DNA from: Clostridia bacterium
Lineage (GTDB): Bacteria; Bacillota_A; Clostridia; Christensenellales; Aristaeellaceae
DNA length: 12,032 nucleotides
Assembly (NCBI GenBank): GCA_017620455.1
Contig: JAFZQK010000026.1
Coordinates: 1-12,032, forward strand
Reading direction: 5' to 3'
The stretch's first letter is position 1; each line of letters opens with the position of its first letter. Under the pieces are notes generated by a model. That model did not search any database. It saw only the letters and a program-made list of their open reading frames with translations, and was not told the DNA's origin. Position numbers and translations under genes: made by a program. Positions 1 to 6,500 of this stretch are shown piece after piece.

Positions 1-567
1 ATCGATTTCGTGAACCTGCCCGACGAAGACTTTGACGACCTGTGCGGCGAATCCACCGGCGCGGCCGTCATCTTCGGCGCCACCGGCGGCGTGATGGAAG
101 CGGCCCTGCGTACCGCTTACGAAACCATCACCGGCGAAACGCTGGAAGACGTGAACTTCACCGCCGTCCGCGGCGTGGAAGGCATCAAGGAAGCCACCGT
201 CCAGGTGGGCGAGCTGCCTGTTTCCGTGGCCGTGGCCCATTCCACCGGCGCCGCCAGCAAACTGCTGGATATGGTGCGCTCCGGCGAAAAGAAGTACACC
301 TTCATCGAGGTCATGGCCTGCCCCGGCGGCTGCGTCACCGGCGGCGGCCAGCCCATCGTGTCCAGCCAGGACAAGATGACCTGCGATCCCAGAGTGGAGC
401 GCGCCAAGGCCCTCTACGGCGAGGACGCCGGCAAGCCCAAGCGCAAGAGCCACGAGAACGCCGAGCTCAAGAAACTCTACGACGAGTATCTGGGCGCGCC
501 CAACAGCGAAAAGGCGCATCACCTGCTGCACACCCATTACATCAAGCGGGAAAAGTACGTCAAGTAA
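1..567 (+). CDS. hydA: [FeFe] hydrogenase catalytic subunit, C-terminal part (5' end outside window)
   Basis: The frame is open from base 1 to a TAA at 565-567, so the window holds the last 188 codons of a longer gene. The piece carries the third H-cluster signature, E-V-M-A-C-P-G-G-C-V-T-G-G-G-Q-P. Its cysteine codons are at 319-321 and 331-333; in this family they ligate the [4Fe-4S] subcluster and bridge it to the diiron site. The FGATGGVMEAALRTA stretch and the C-terminal tail (LLHTHYIKREKY), which corresponds to the small-subunit-like region, are also typical. The first two H-cluster motifs and any N-terminal ferredoxin domains lie upstream and cannot be seen. The close fit to HydA/HndD-type proteins suggests a cytoplasmic NAD(P)H/ferredoxin-linked, probably electron-bifurcating enzyme that makes H2 during fermentation. 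That subtype is inferred. A strong terminator follows directly, so this is the last gene of its transcript. Confidence 0.95.
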   Translation: MDFVNLPDEDFDDLCGESTGAAVIFGATGGVMEAALRTAYETITGETLEDVNFTAVRGVEGIKEATVQVGELPVSVAVAHSTGAASKLLDMVRSGEKKYTFIEVMACPGGCVTGGGQPIVSSQDKMTCDPRVERAKALYGEDAGKPKRKSHENAELKKLYDEYLGAPNSEKAHHLLHTHYIKREKYVK

Positions 568-578
568 TTCCCGCCCCC

Positions 579-616
579 CGCTGCCGTGCGGTCCCTCCGC
601 CGGCAGCGTTTTTATT
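579..616 (+). terminator. Rho-independent terminator of the hydrogenase gene
   Basis: CGCTGCCG (579-586) pairs with CGGCAGCG (601-608). Inside it GCGG (588-591) pairs with CCGC (597-600), leaving a one-base bulge at 587 and a 5-base loop. This makes a 12-bp GC-rich stem followed by TTTTTATT. It starts 11 bases after the hydrogenase stop codon. Confidence 0.92.
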
Positions 617-640
617 CCAAAAAAGAAAGGAAGGATCCGC

Positions 641-1132
641 ATGAAAAGATTGCTTTGCCTGGCGCTGCTCCTTTCCGTGGCCTTTGCCTGCGCCGCCAGC
701 GCGGAAATGAGCGTCGATGGCGACGGCTGGTTCGACGGCGATTATCTCGGCTCCCTGGTGCTGATCGAAAACACAGGGCTTTGCTTCCGGCTGCCCGTGG
801 GCTGGACGGACAGAACCATCAATGAAACCGAGCACGGATATGAGAATCTGGAGGCGGGACTGACCCTCTACGTCAGCGCCATTCCGGAGGACCAGCTGCA
901 CGCCTTCGCCGATTACTGCAATAACGATCCCACCGAAAACAGCGCCGCCATTATCCTCCAGCAGGACCGCGACTGGCTGTTCATCCTGGACCCCAATGCC
1001 CAAACGGCGATCGGCATTACCTGGTGCGAGGGCTTTCCCGGCGGGATGGAGCTGTGCTTCGCCCATGTCTCCACCCCGGAAAAGCTGACCCTTGTCCGCA
1101 GGATCATCAGCTCCGTCCAGTCAATTCCCTGA
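641..1132 (+). CDS. Small secreted protein of unknown function
   Basis: This 163-residue protein has a clear Sec signal peptide: MKRL, then a hydrophobic core (residues 5-18), then an A-S-A cleavage site at 19-21 with maturation predicted before Glu22. There is no proper lipobox at Cys17, so a soluble exported product is more likely than a lipoprotein. The mature chain of about 142 residues is acidic. It contains FRLPVGW (49-55) followed by alternating short strands and helices, which loosely recalls the PsbP/Mog1-like fold of small secreted proteins. That fold resemblance is a guess. Four cysteines (48, 93, 129, 139) could form disulphides outside the cell. The ATG is supported by AAGGAAGGA about 5 bases upstream. 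The gene sits between two terminators and shows no obvious promoter in the short gap before it, so transcription would come from read-through or from a promoter inside the hydrogenase gene. Confidence 0.82.
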   Translation: MKRLLCLALLLSVAFACAASAEMSVDGDGWFDGDYLGSLVLIENTGLCFRLPVGWTDRTINETEHGYENLEAGLTLYVSAIPEDQLHAFADYCNNDPTENSAAIILQQDRDWLFILDPNAQTAIGITWCEGFPGGMELCFAHVSTPEKLTLVRRIISSVQSIP

Positions 1133-1152
1133 CCTAACTCCAAAAACAAAAG

Positions 1153-1182
1153 CGCCGCCGGATTATTCCAGCGGCGTTTTTT
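1153..1182. terminator. Bidirectional terminator between convergent genes
   Basis: CGCCGCCGGA (1153-1162) pairs with TCCAGCGGCG (1167-1176) with one internal C/A mismatch and a 4-base loop. Six Ts follow on the plus strand (1177-1182). An A-rich stretch (1142-1151) lies on the left side and reads as a T-tract on the minus strand. The hairpin can therefore end both the secreted-protein gene (+) and the beta-galactosidase operon (-), whose stop codons flank it. Confidence 0.9.
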
Positions 1183-1187
1183 GTGCG

Positions 1188-3215
1188 TCACGTTTTCAGA
1201 ATTTTTACTTCGTACGGCGCGAATGCCGTTTCCCCCCTCACGGCTTCCCCGGTTTCCGCATCCCTGCAGTCCGGCAGGGAAACGGCGTTTTCCCGGGGCA
1301 CGGTGTTCATCACGAACAGGAACCGTCCCTTGTCCCCCGTTCTCTCCGCGCACAGAAAACCCCGGGGCAAATCCGGGATCAGCGGCGCGATCCCCGCCTG
1401 TTGAATCAACGCTGCGTAAAAATCCCGAAGGAAATCCATCCCCGTCCGGGCGGCGATGTAATAGGCCTTGCCTTTTCCCAGCGCGTTTTCCGTCAGAACA
1501 GGATACCCGCGATAAAAGTGCTCCTCGTATTCCGCCAGCTTCTTTGCGCCCTCCGGATGGATCAGCGCGCAGAAATCTTTCGTTTCATAGCGCTTTCCCC
1601 GCCAGGTGAAATGGTTGCGCTGCCCTTCGTCCAGAGCGTCCGTTTCCTCGTCCCAGACGCCCAATACCGCCTTCAGCGGCCCGGGAAAGCCGCCCATGAA
1701 GCACAGGTCCTCTTCATTCACCCACCCGGAGCAGTACGTGGACACGTACACGCCGCCCGCTTCCACGAAGGCGCGCACCTTTTCCGCAAAGCCGGGCTTT
1801 AGCATATAGGTCATGGGCCCCGAAACCAGCCTGTATCCGGTGAGATCTGAGGCCTGATCGATCACGTCCACGCCGATCCCACAGCGGAGCATCGCCCCGT
1901 GGTGGGCGATCACCGTCTGTTCATATCCCTTGTCCGGGTTCAGGCCGAACTGGGCGTCCCGCAGGATCCAGCGGTTGTCCCAGTCGAACAGGACGGCGGC
2001 CCTGTTTTCCGGCGCACTGCCCGGTATGTCCCCCAGTGTTTTCAGCCTTTCCCCCACCCGGCATACCTCCAGGTATACCCGGTTGTCCTCTCTTTCGTCG
2101 TGGCTCACCACCGCGCCGTGGAATTTTTCACAGCTGCCCCGGCCCTTGCGGAACTGGAAATACTGCACCGTGTCCGACCCGTGAGCCACGGCCTGCATGC
2201 CCTGGAGCATCAGCAGCCCCGGGCTGCGCAGGCGGTTCACCTCCTGCCAGTTCACCGCGGAGGGCGAGGATTCCATCATCATGAAGGGCTTTCCTCCGCC
2301 CACACCCCGCATCAGATCGTGATTGAAGGCGGTGTACGCCGCCACCTCGGCGTCACGGTCGTCGTTGGTCCACCGGGGATAATTGTCCCAGCTCACCCGG
2401 TCCAGCAGCTTCCCCAGATCGAAATAATCAATGTCCCAGAAAATCTCCATCAGGTTGGTGGTGCAGGGGATATGGGGCGTGATGCGCCGGAGCGGCTCCG
2501 TCTCCCAGCGGTACCAATCGCAGAACTGATCGCTTTGGAACCGCCGCCAGGCGAGCTTCAGCCCGTGGCTGCACCCTTCCCCGATGGGCGACGGGCTTTC
2601 CACCTGGCCGAAGGAGGAATACCGGTGGCTCCAGAAGGTGTTCCACCATTGATCGTTCAGGTTTTCGATCTCCCCGTAGCGGTCTTTCAGCCATGCCCGG
2701 AATTTTTCCTGGCACAGGGGGCAGTGGCATTCCCCGCCCAGCTCGTTGGATACGTGCCACATCCCCAGGGCGGGATGATCCCTGTACCGTTCCGCCAGCA
2801 GGGTATTGATGGCACGCACCTTTTCCCGGTACACCGGCGAGGACAGGCAATGGTTGTGCCGGTTCCCGAAGAGCTGCCGGCGGCGGTATCCGTCCACCCG
2901 GAGCACCTCCGGGTATTTTTCCGCCATCCAGGGGGGCCTTGCGCCGCTGGGGGTGGCCAGCACCGCCTTGATGCCGTTTTCCGCCAGCATGTCCATCACT
3001 TCGTCCAGCCATTCAAAGCGGTATACGCCCTCTTCGGGCTCCAGCATGCTCCAGGAAAAAATCCCCACGGACAGGGTGTTGATCCCCGCCTGCCGGGCCA
3101 GCTCCATGTCCTTTTTCCAGACCGTGTCCTTCTCCCGGATCCACTGCTCCGGATTGTAATCCCCGCCGTAAAGGAAGGCGGGCATATCCCGCATGACGGG
3201 CGGATACTGGGCCAT
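1188..3215 (-). CDS. Beta-galactosidase, glycoside hydrolase family 42
   Basis: This 675-residue enzyme hydrolyses terminal beta-D-galactosides in the GH42 manner. The N-terminal GGDYNPEQW (17-25) is a hallmark of the family TIM barrel. Asn157-Glu158 in WHVSNELGG is the acid/base, and Glu315 in MMMESSPSAVNW is the nucleophile. Cys123, Cys163, Cys165 and Cys168 reproduce the four-cysteine zinc site known from Thermus GH42 enzymes. The barrel spans about residues 10-395, the trimerisation domain about 405-610, and a small beta domain forms the C-terminus. Length is typical for the family. There is no signal peptide, so it acts on imported oligosaccharides in the cytoplasm. The frame stays open 90 codons further upstream into the preceding gene, but the ATG at 3215 has AAAGGAG eight bases before it and matches the family N-terminus, so that start is chosen. 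It follows the RluD-family gene by 20 bases and is the last gene of the operon. No transporter or regulator accompanies it. Confidence 0.95.
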   Translation of the reverse strand: MAQYPPVMRDMPAFLYGGDYNPEQWIREKDTVWKKDMELARQAGINTLSVGIFSWSMLEPEEGVYRFEWLDEVMDMLAENGIKAVLATPSGARPPWMAEKYPEVLRVDGYRRRQLFGNRHNHCLSSPVYREKVRAINTLLAERYRDHPALGMWHVSNELGGECHCPLCQEKFRAWLKDRYGEIENLNDQWWNTFWSHRYSSFGQVESPSPIGEGCSHGLKLAWRRFQSDQFCDWYRWETEPLRRITPHIPCTTNLMEIFWDIDYFDLGKLLDRVSWDNYPRWTNDDRDAEVAAYTAFNHDLMRGVGGGKPFMMMESSPSAVNWQEVNRLRSPGLLMLQGMQAVAHGSDTVQYFQFRKGRGSCEKFHGAVVSHDEREDNRVYLEVCRVGERLKTLGDIPGSAPENRAAVLFDWDNRWILRDAQFGLNPDKGYEQTVIAHHGAMLRCGIGVDVIDQASDLTGYRLVSGPMTYMLKPGFAEKVRAFVEAGGVYVSTYCSGWVNEEDLCFMGGFPGPLKAVLGVWDEETDALDEGQRNHFTWRGKRYETKDFCALIHPEGAKKLAEYEEHFYRGYPVLTENALGKGKAYYIAARTGMDFLRDFYAALIQQAGIAPLIPDLPRGFLCAERTGDKGRFLFVMNTVPRENAVSLPDCRDAETGEAVRGETAFAPYEVKILKT

Positions 3216-3223
3216 CGCGTTTT

Positions 3224-3230
3224 CTCCTTT
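3224..3230 (-). promoter_or_regulatory. Ribosome binding site fixing the GH42 start
   Basis: AAAGGAG on the minus strand lies 8 bases before the ATG at 3213-3215. It sits in the 20-base gap after the upstream stop codon. It decides against the much longer open frame that would overlap the pseudouridine synthase gene. Confidence 0.85.
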
Positions 3231-3235
3231 GTATA

Positions 3236-4102
3236 TTATTCGTCGCTGAAGGGACATTCCGCCGTAAAGCGCATCCTTTCGCCGGTGGCGGGATGGGTGA
3301 ATTCCAGGGAATAGGCGTGGAGCATGAGCCTGTCCGCCTTGGGCATGTTCCTGTGGCCGTACAGCGGGTCCCCCAGCACCGGATGGCCGATGGAGGCCAT
3401 ATGCACCCGGATCTGATGGGTGCGGCCCGTTATGATGTGCACGTCCAGCAGCGTCCTGTCCGGGTACTCCCGCAGTACCTTCCATTCCGTCCTGGCCCAG
3501 CGCCCGTTTTCGTCCACCGCCATTTTTTTGCGGTCCGTCCTGCTGCGTCCGATGGGCTTTTCGATCACGCCTTCGCTTTCCCGCATCCTGCCGGATACGA
3601 CGGCGCGGTAATGCTTTTCCATTTGCCTGTCCGCCAGCTGCCGGGACAGGGCCTCGTGGGTCTTATCGTCCTTCGCCGCCAGCATGAGCCCGCTGGTGTC
3701 CTTGTCCAGCCGGTGCACGATGCCAGGGCGCATTTCCCCGCCGATGCCGCTGAGGCGGTCCAGATGATACAGCAGCGCGTTCACCAGCGTGCCGTCCCCG
3801 TTGCCCGCCGCCGGATGCACCACCATGCCGCAGGGCTTCACCACCACCGCCAGATGCGCGTCCTGATAGAGAATCTCCAGGGGGATATCCTGGGCCTCGG
3901 CCCGGGCGGGCCTTGCCTCCGGCACGTCCAGGGTGATTTCGCTCCCCGCCGGGGCTTTGAACGAGGGCTTATCCTCCGTCCTGCCGTCCACCGCTGCCCG
4001 GCCGTCCCGGATCAGCGCTGCCGCCCGGCTGCGGCTGATTTCCCCGTCCCGGGACAGCTCCACGTCCAGCCTGTCCCCGCGTCCTTCGTACGTCCGCTTC
4101 AT
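3236..4102 (-). CDS. RluA/RluD-family pseudouridine synthase
   Basis: This 288-residue protein isomerises specific uridines to pseudouridine in structured RNA, most likely 23S rRNA. An S4 RNA-binding domain occupies about residues 10-60. The catalytic domain follows, with the signature GIVHRLDKDTSGLM (127-140); Asp133 of HRLD is the catalytic residue. Further family motifs are VVKPCGMVVHP (87-97) and GRTHQIRVHMASIGHPVLGD (226-245). Domain order and length fit RluD-type enzymes, but the exact target uridines cannot be read from sequence, so no symbol is given. The start overlaps the lspA stop in an ATGA (4099-4102), with GGAG six bases ahead of the ATG inside lspA, which points to translational coupling. 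An in-frame extension upstream exists only because the frame stays open through lspA. Confidence 0.95.
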   Translation of the reverse strand: MKRTYEGRGDRLDVELSRDGEISRSRAAALIRDGRAAVDGRTEDKPSFKAPAGSEITLDVPEARPARAEAQDIPLEILYQDAHLAVVVKPCGMVVHPAAGNGDGTLVNALLYHLDRLSGIGGEMRPGIVHRLDKDTSGLMLAAKDDKTHEALSRQLADRQMEKHYRAVVSGRMRESEGVIEKPIGRSRTDRKKMAVDENGRWARTEWKVLREYPDRTLLDVHIITGRTHQIRVHMASIGHPVLGDPLYGHRNMPKADRLMLHAYSLEFTHPATGERMRFTAECPFSDE

Positions 4103-4548
4103 TTTTTGCTCCAATCCCGCGGCCGGAACAGCAGGCTGACGGCGCAGAGGATCACCCCCGCCACCACCGCCACGTCCGCCGCGTTGAAAACGTAAAAGTC
4201 CACGAACAATAGTTCGAACATATCCCGCACAGACCCCAGCGCCAGCCTGTCCCACAGATTGCCCAGCGCGCCCCCGGCGATCAGCGAAAGGCCGAACCGC
4301 CCCAGGCCCGTCACCCGGGTGCCCCGCAGCAAAAAAACGCACAGCGCCGCCAGCGCCAGGGACACCCCGGCGATGAGCAGCGCATTTCCCTGCATAAGCC
4401 CCAGCGCCATGCCGGTGTTCCGGGCGGGCTGCAGGGCGATCACCCCGGGGATCAGCACCGCTTCCGTGTCCGATAAAAACGTTTTGACCGCCCAGTCGGC
4501 CGCCAGCGCCGCCAGCCCCGGGCAGATCCACGCCTTCCATTTCTTCAT
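4099..4548 (-). CDS. lspA: Lipoprotein signal peptidase (signal peptidase II)
   Basis: This is a 149-residue polytopic membrane aspartyl protease that removes the signal peptide from diacylglyceryl-modified prolipoproteins. Four hydrophobic segments are visible, at about residues 7-24, 55-75, 84-100 and 120-142. The conserved boxes are present: NTGMALGL (44-51, with Leu where most members have Phe), GGALGNLWDRLALGSVRD (92-109) and FNAAD (121-125). Asp109 and Asp125 are the predicted catalytic pair. The length is at the short end of the normal range. The upstream ribosome binding site is modest (GGATGAG). It lies 16 bases after the DUF5665 gene and overlaps the pseudouridine synthase start by 4 bases. 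The lspA-rluD-type pairing is a common arrangement in bacteria. Confidence 0.97.
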   Translation of the reverse strand: MKKWKAWICPGLAALAADWAVKTFLSDTEAVLIPGVIALQPARNTGMALGLMQGNALLIAGVSLALAALCVFLLRGTRVTGLGRFGLSLIAGGALGNLWDRLALGSVRDMFELLFVDFYVFNAADVAVVAGVILCAVSLLFRPRDWSKK

Positions 4549-4564
4549 TCGTTTCTCATCCGTT

Positions 4565-4828
4565 TCACTGCAGCCGAAGCTGCACCAGTTCTACCACCCG
4601 GGCCACGAAATCGCTGATCCCGGGCAGGTTCCTCTGGGCCAGGTCCTGCAGGATATACACCGCCGCCGCGCCCAGCAGCGCGAAGCCCACCATGGTGCCC
4701 AGGCCCCGGGCCACCCCCTGCAGGAACGCATCCCGCAGCCGGGCGCGCCTGTCCGTCTCATAGCGCACGTATTCATCCAGCCGCAGCCTTTCCGCGGCGG
4801 CGATGAAGCGCTCCATCCTGTCCTGCAT
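4565..4828 (-). CDS. DUF5665-family small membrane protein
   Basis: This 87-residue protein has a basic, charged N-terminal half containing LRLDEYVRYETDRRARL (15-31). It continues through a glycine-rich approach (GVARGLGTMVGF) into one hydrophobic segment at about residues 42-61, then NLPGISDFVARVVELVQ. The order of an EYV helix, an R-G-L-G turn into a single membrane helix, and a C-terminal NLP-I-x-D-F-V/I-A-x-I/V-V motif matches my recollection of the DUF5665 family of Firmicutes, whose function is unknown. GGGAGGAA lies six bases before the ATG. It is the first gene of the minus-strand operon with lspA, downstream of a good promoter. A role in the cell envelope is inferred only from membrane location and neighbours. 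Confidence 0.8.
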   Translation of the reverse strand: MQDRMERFIAAAERLRLDEYVRYETDRRARLRDAFLQGVARGLGTMVGFALLGAAAVYILQDLAQRNLPGISDFVARVVELVQLRLQ

Positions 4829-4869
4829 CCCGCGTTCCTCCCGGGATTATTGTGCCCCGGGCCCGCTTC

Positions 4870-4898
4870 ATTATAACAGGCGTTCCCCGCCCTTGCAA
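4870..4898 (-). promoter_or_regulatory. Sigma-A type promoter of the DUF5665-lspA-rluD-GH42 operon
   Basis: On the minus strand, TTGCAA (4893-4898) is followed by a 17-base spacer and a perfect TATAAT (4870-4875). A TG dinucleotide one base before the -10 adds an extended -10 element. The predicted start of transcription is near 4863, leaving a leader of about 35 bases before the ATG at 4828. Confidence 0.75.
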
Positions 4899-4948
4899 GC
4901 CGAACCCGCGCCGGCCCGCGGGAATATGATATTTTTGTACGGCAGTAT

Positions 4949-4977
4949 TTGACATACAGAAAAAAAACAGGTAAAAT
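4949..4977 (+). promoter_or_regulatory. Sigma-A type promoter of lysC
   Basis: A consensus TTGACA (4949-4954), a 17-base spacer containing a run of eight As, and TAAAAT (4972-4977) make a near-ideal promoter. A T-rich patch (4931-4936) lies upstream. Transcription should start near 4984, giving a leader of only about 25 bases before the lysC ATG. There is therefore no room for a lysine riboswitch or T-box. Confidence 0.88.
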
Positions 4978-5009
4978 AATGATTTGAGATCAACGAGGAG
5001 TGACGACCG

Positions 5010-6320
5010 ATGATTGTGACGAAATTTGGCGGAAGTTCCCTGGCCGACGCCGGCCAGTTCAGGAAAGTAAAGCAAATCATGGAAATGGATCACGAGCGCA
5101 AGTACGCGGTGCCCAGCGCCCCCGGCAAGCGCGGATCCGGCGACGATAAGGTGACCGATCTTCTCTACGCCTGCCATGCGGCGGCGGCGGAGGGCAAGCC
5201 CTTCAAGCATATCCTGGAGCGTATCCGCGCCCGGTTCGAGGAGATCCGCAGCGAACTTAACCTCAGCGTGGATCTTGACGCGGAATTCGCCCGGATCGAA
5301 AAGGATATTGCTTCCGGCGCCTCCCGGGATTACGCCGCCAGCCGGGGCGAATACCTCAACGGCAAGCTGCTGGCCGCTTACCTGGATATGCCCTTCGTGG
5401 ACGCCAAAGACGCGGTGCGCTTCGATCGGGACGGGCGGCTCATGGAAGAGGAAACCAACGCGCTTCTGAGCGAAAAGCTGCGCAACCTGGCCCGAGCCGT
5501 GGTGCCCGGCTTTTACGGCGCGGACCCCGACGGCAATATCCGCACCTTCTCCCGGGGCGGCAGCGACGTTTCCGGCGCGCTGGTGGCCCGGGCGGTGAAC
5601 GCCGATATCTACGAGAACTGGACCGACGTGACCGGCTTCCGCATGGCGGACCCCCGCATCGTCCCCGACGCCCAGTATATCTCCACCCTTACCTACCGGG
5701 AGCTGCGGGAGCTTTCCTACATGGGCGCCAGCGTGCTGCACGAGGACGCCGTGTTCCCCGTGCGCAAGGCGGGCATCCCCACCAATATCCGCAATACCAA
5801 CGATCCCAAGCACCCCGGCACCATGATCCGCGCCAACGCCGGCCAGGACAACGCCCACATCATCACCGGCATCGCCGGGCACAAGGGCTTTTCCATCGTA
5901 TCCGTGGAAAAGGATATGATGAACGCGGAATTGGGCTTCGGCCGCCGTGTGCTGCAGGCCTTCGAGGAATACGGCATCAGCTTTGAGCACCTGCCCACCG
6001 GCATCGACACCATGTGCGTGGTGGTGCACGAAAAAGAATTGGCCCCCCACAAGGACGAGGTGCTCGCCCGCATCCGGGAACTGGTCCAGCCGGACACCAT
6101 CACCGTCTCCGATCACCTGGCTCTGATCGCCACCGTGGGCCGCGGCATGGTCCGCGCCTTCGGCACCGCCGCCCGGCTGTTCACCGCCATTTCCTCCCAG
6201 GGCATCTCCATCCGCACCATCGACCAGGGCTCCAGCGAGCTCAACATCATCGTGGGCGTGGACGAGGACGATTTCGAGGTCGCCGTCCGGGCCATCTACG
6301 ACGCCTTTGTGCGCATGTGA
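5010..6320 (+). CDS. lysC: Aspartate kinase
   Basis: This 436-residue enzyme phosphorylates L-aspartate to beta-aspartyl phosphate, the first step toward lysine, threonine, methionine and diaminopimelate. The amino-acid kinase domain opens with KFGGSSLAD (5-13) and continues with SRGEYLNGKLLA (111-122) and FSRGGSDVSGA (180-190), the substrate and ATP-binding motifs. The segment NWTDVTGFRMADPRIV (203-218) is also characteristic. Two ACT domains at about 291-360 and 373-436 form the C-terminal regulatory part and predict allosteric feedback by pathway amino acids; which one cannot be told. The APGKR stretch (37-41) followed by KVTDLLY and the length fit the monofunctional clostridial class. GAGGAG lies nine bases before the ATG. 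The gene is monocistronic, with its own promoter and a terminator directly behind, and is divergent from the lspA operon. Confidence 0.97.
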   Translation: MIVTKFGGSSLADAGQFRKVKQIMEMDHERKYAVPSAPGKRGSGDDKVTDLLYACHAAAAEGKPFKHILERIRARFEEIRSELNLSVDLDAEFARIEKDIASGASRDYAASRGEYLNGKLLAAYLDMPFVDAKDAVRFDRDGRLMEEETNALLSEKLRNLARAVVPGFYGADPDGNIRTFSRGGSDVSGALVARAVNADIYENWTDVTGFRMADPRIVPDAQYISTLTYRELRELSYMGASVLHEDAVFPVRKAGIPTNIRNTNDPKHPGTMIRANAGQDNAHIITGIAGHKGFSIVSVEKDMMNAELGFGRRVLQAFEEYGISFEHLPTGIDTMCVVVHEKELAPHKDEVLARIRELVQPDTITVSDHLALIATVGRGMVRAFGTAARLFTAISSQGISIRTIDQGSSELNIIVGVDEDDFEVAVRAIYDAFVRM

Positions 6321-6341
6321 TTCCCGCTATTCGACCTTTAC

Positions 6342-6374
6342 CGGCACGGATCACTTTGATCCGTGCCGTTTTTT
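6342..6374 (+). terminator. Rho-independent terminator of lysC
   Basis: CGGCACGGATC (6342-6352) pairs perfectly with GATCCGTGCCG (6358-6368). This gives an 11-bp stem with a 5-base loop followed by six Ts. It starts 21 bases after the lysC stop codon. Confidence 0.95.
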
Positions 6375-6422
6375 GCGTGTTTTCCGTTTTTTCTATGCTC
6401 CCTGTTTTCTCCCGTCCGCGCC

Positions 6423-6451
6423 TTGACGAATTGGCATGGGATTGATATAAT
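6423..6451 (+). promoter_or_regulatory. Sigma-A type promoter of the 696-residue protein gene
   Basis: TTGACG (6423-6428), a 17-base spacer and a perfect TATAAT (6446-6451) lie just after the lysC terminator. The predicted start of transcription is near 6458, leaving an AT-rich leader of about 43 bases. A short perfect inverted repeat, ATATG-GG-CATAT (6458-6469), lies at the predicted start. Confidence 0.88.
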
Positions 6452-6500
6452 AATTACATATGGGCATATCCTATTATTTATTTTATGGAGGGGTAAAACG

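Noticed and set aside
641..700. Lipoprotein signal (lipobox) in the small secreted protein
   Set aside because: Residues before Cys17 (A-F-A) do not fit the L-A/S-G/A-C consensus, while A-S-A at 19-21 is a good signal peptidase I site.
1899..3314. Long plus-strand open frame antisense to the GH42 gene, about 470 codons
   Set aside because: It lies almost wholly opposite a well-supported enzyme gene, its product is compositionally odd (rich in His, Pro, Val, Arg) and it lacks a start signal. Such antisense frames are expected in GC-rich coding DNA.
4978..5009. Lysine riboswitch or T-box leader before lysC
   Set aside because: A consensus promoter at 4949-4977 leaves only about 25 leader bases, far too few for either element.
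4773..6116. Long minus-strand open frame antisense to lysC, about 450 codons
   Set aside because: It reads the complement of conserved aspartate kinase codons, has Gly/Val/His-rich low-information sequence, and crosses the divergent promoters. It is a shadow of lysC.
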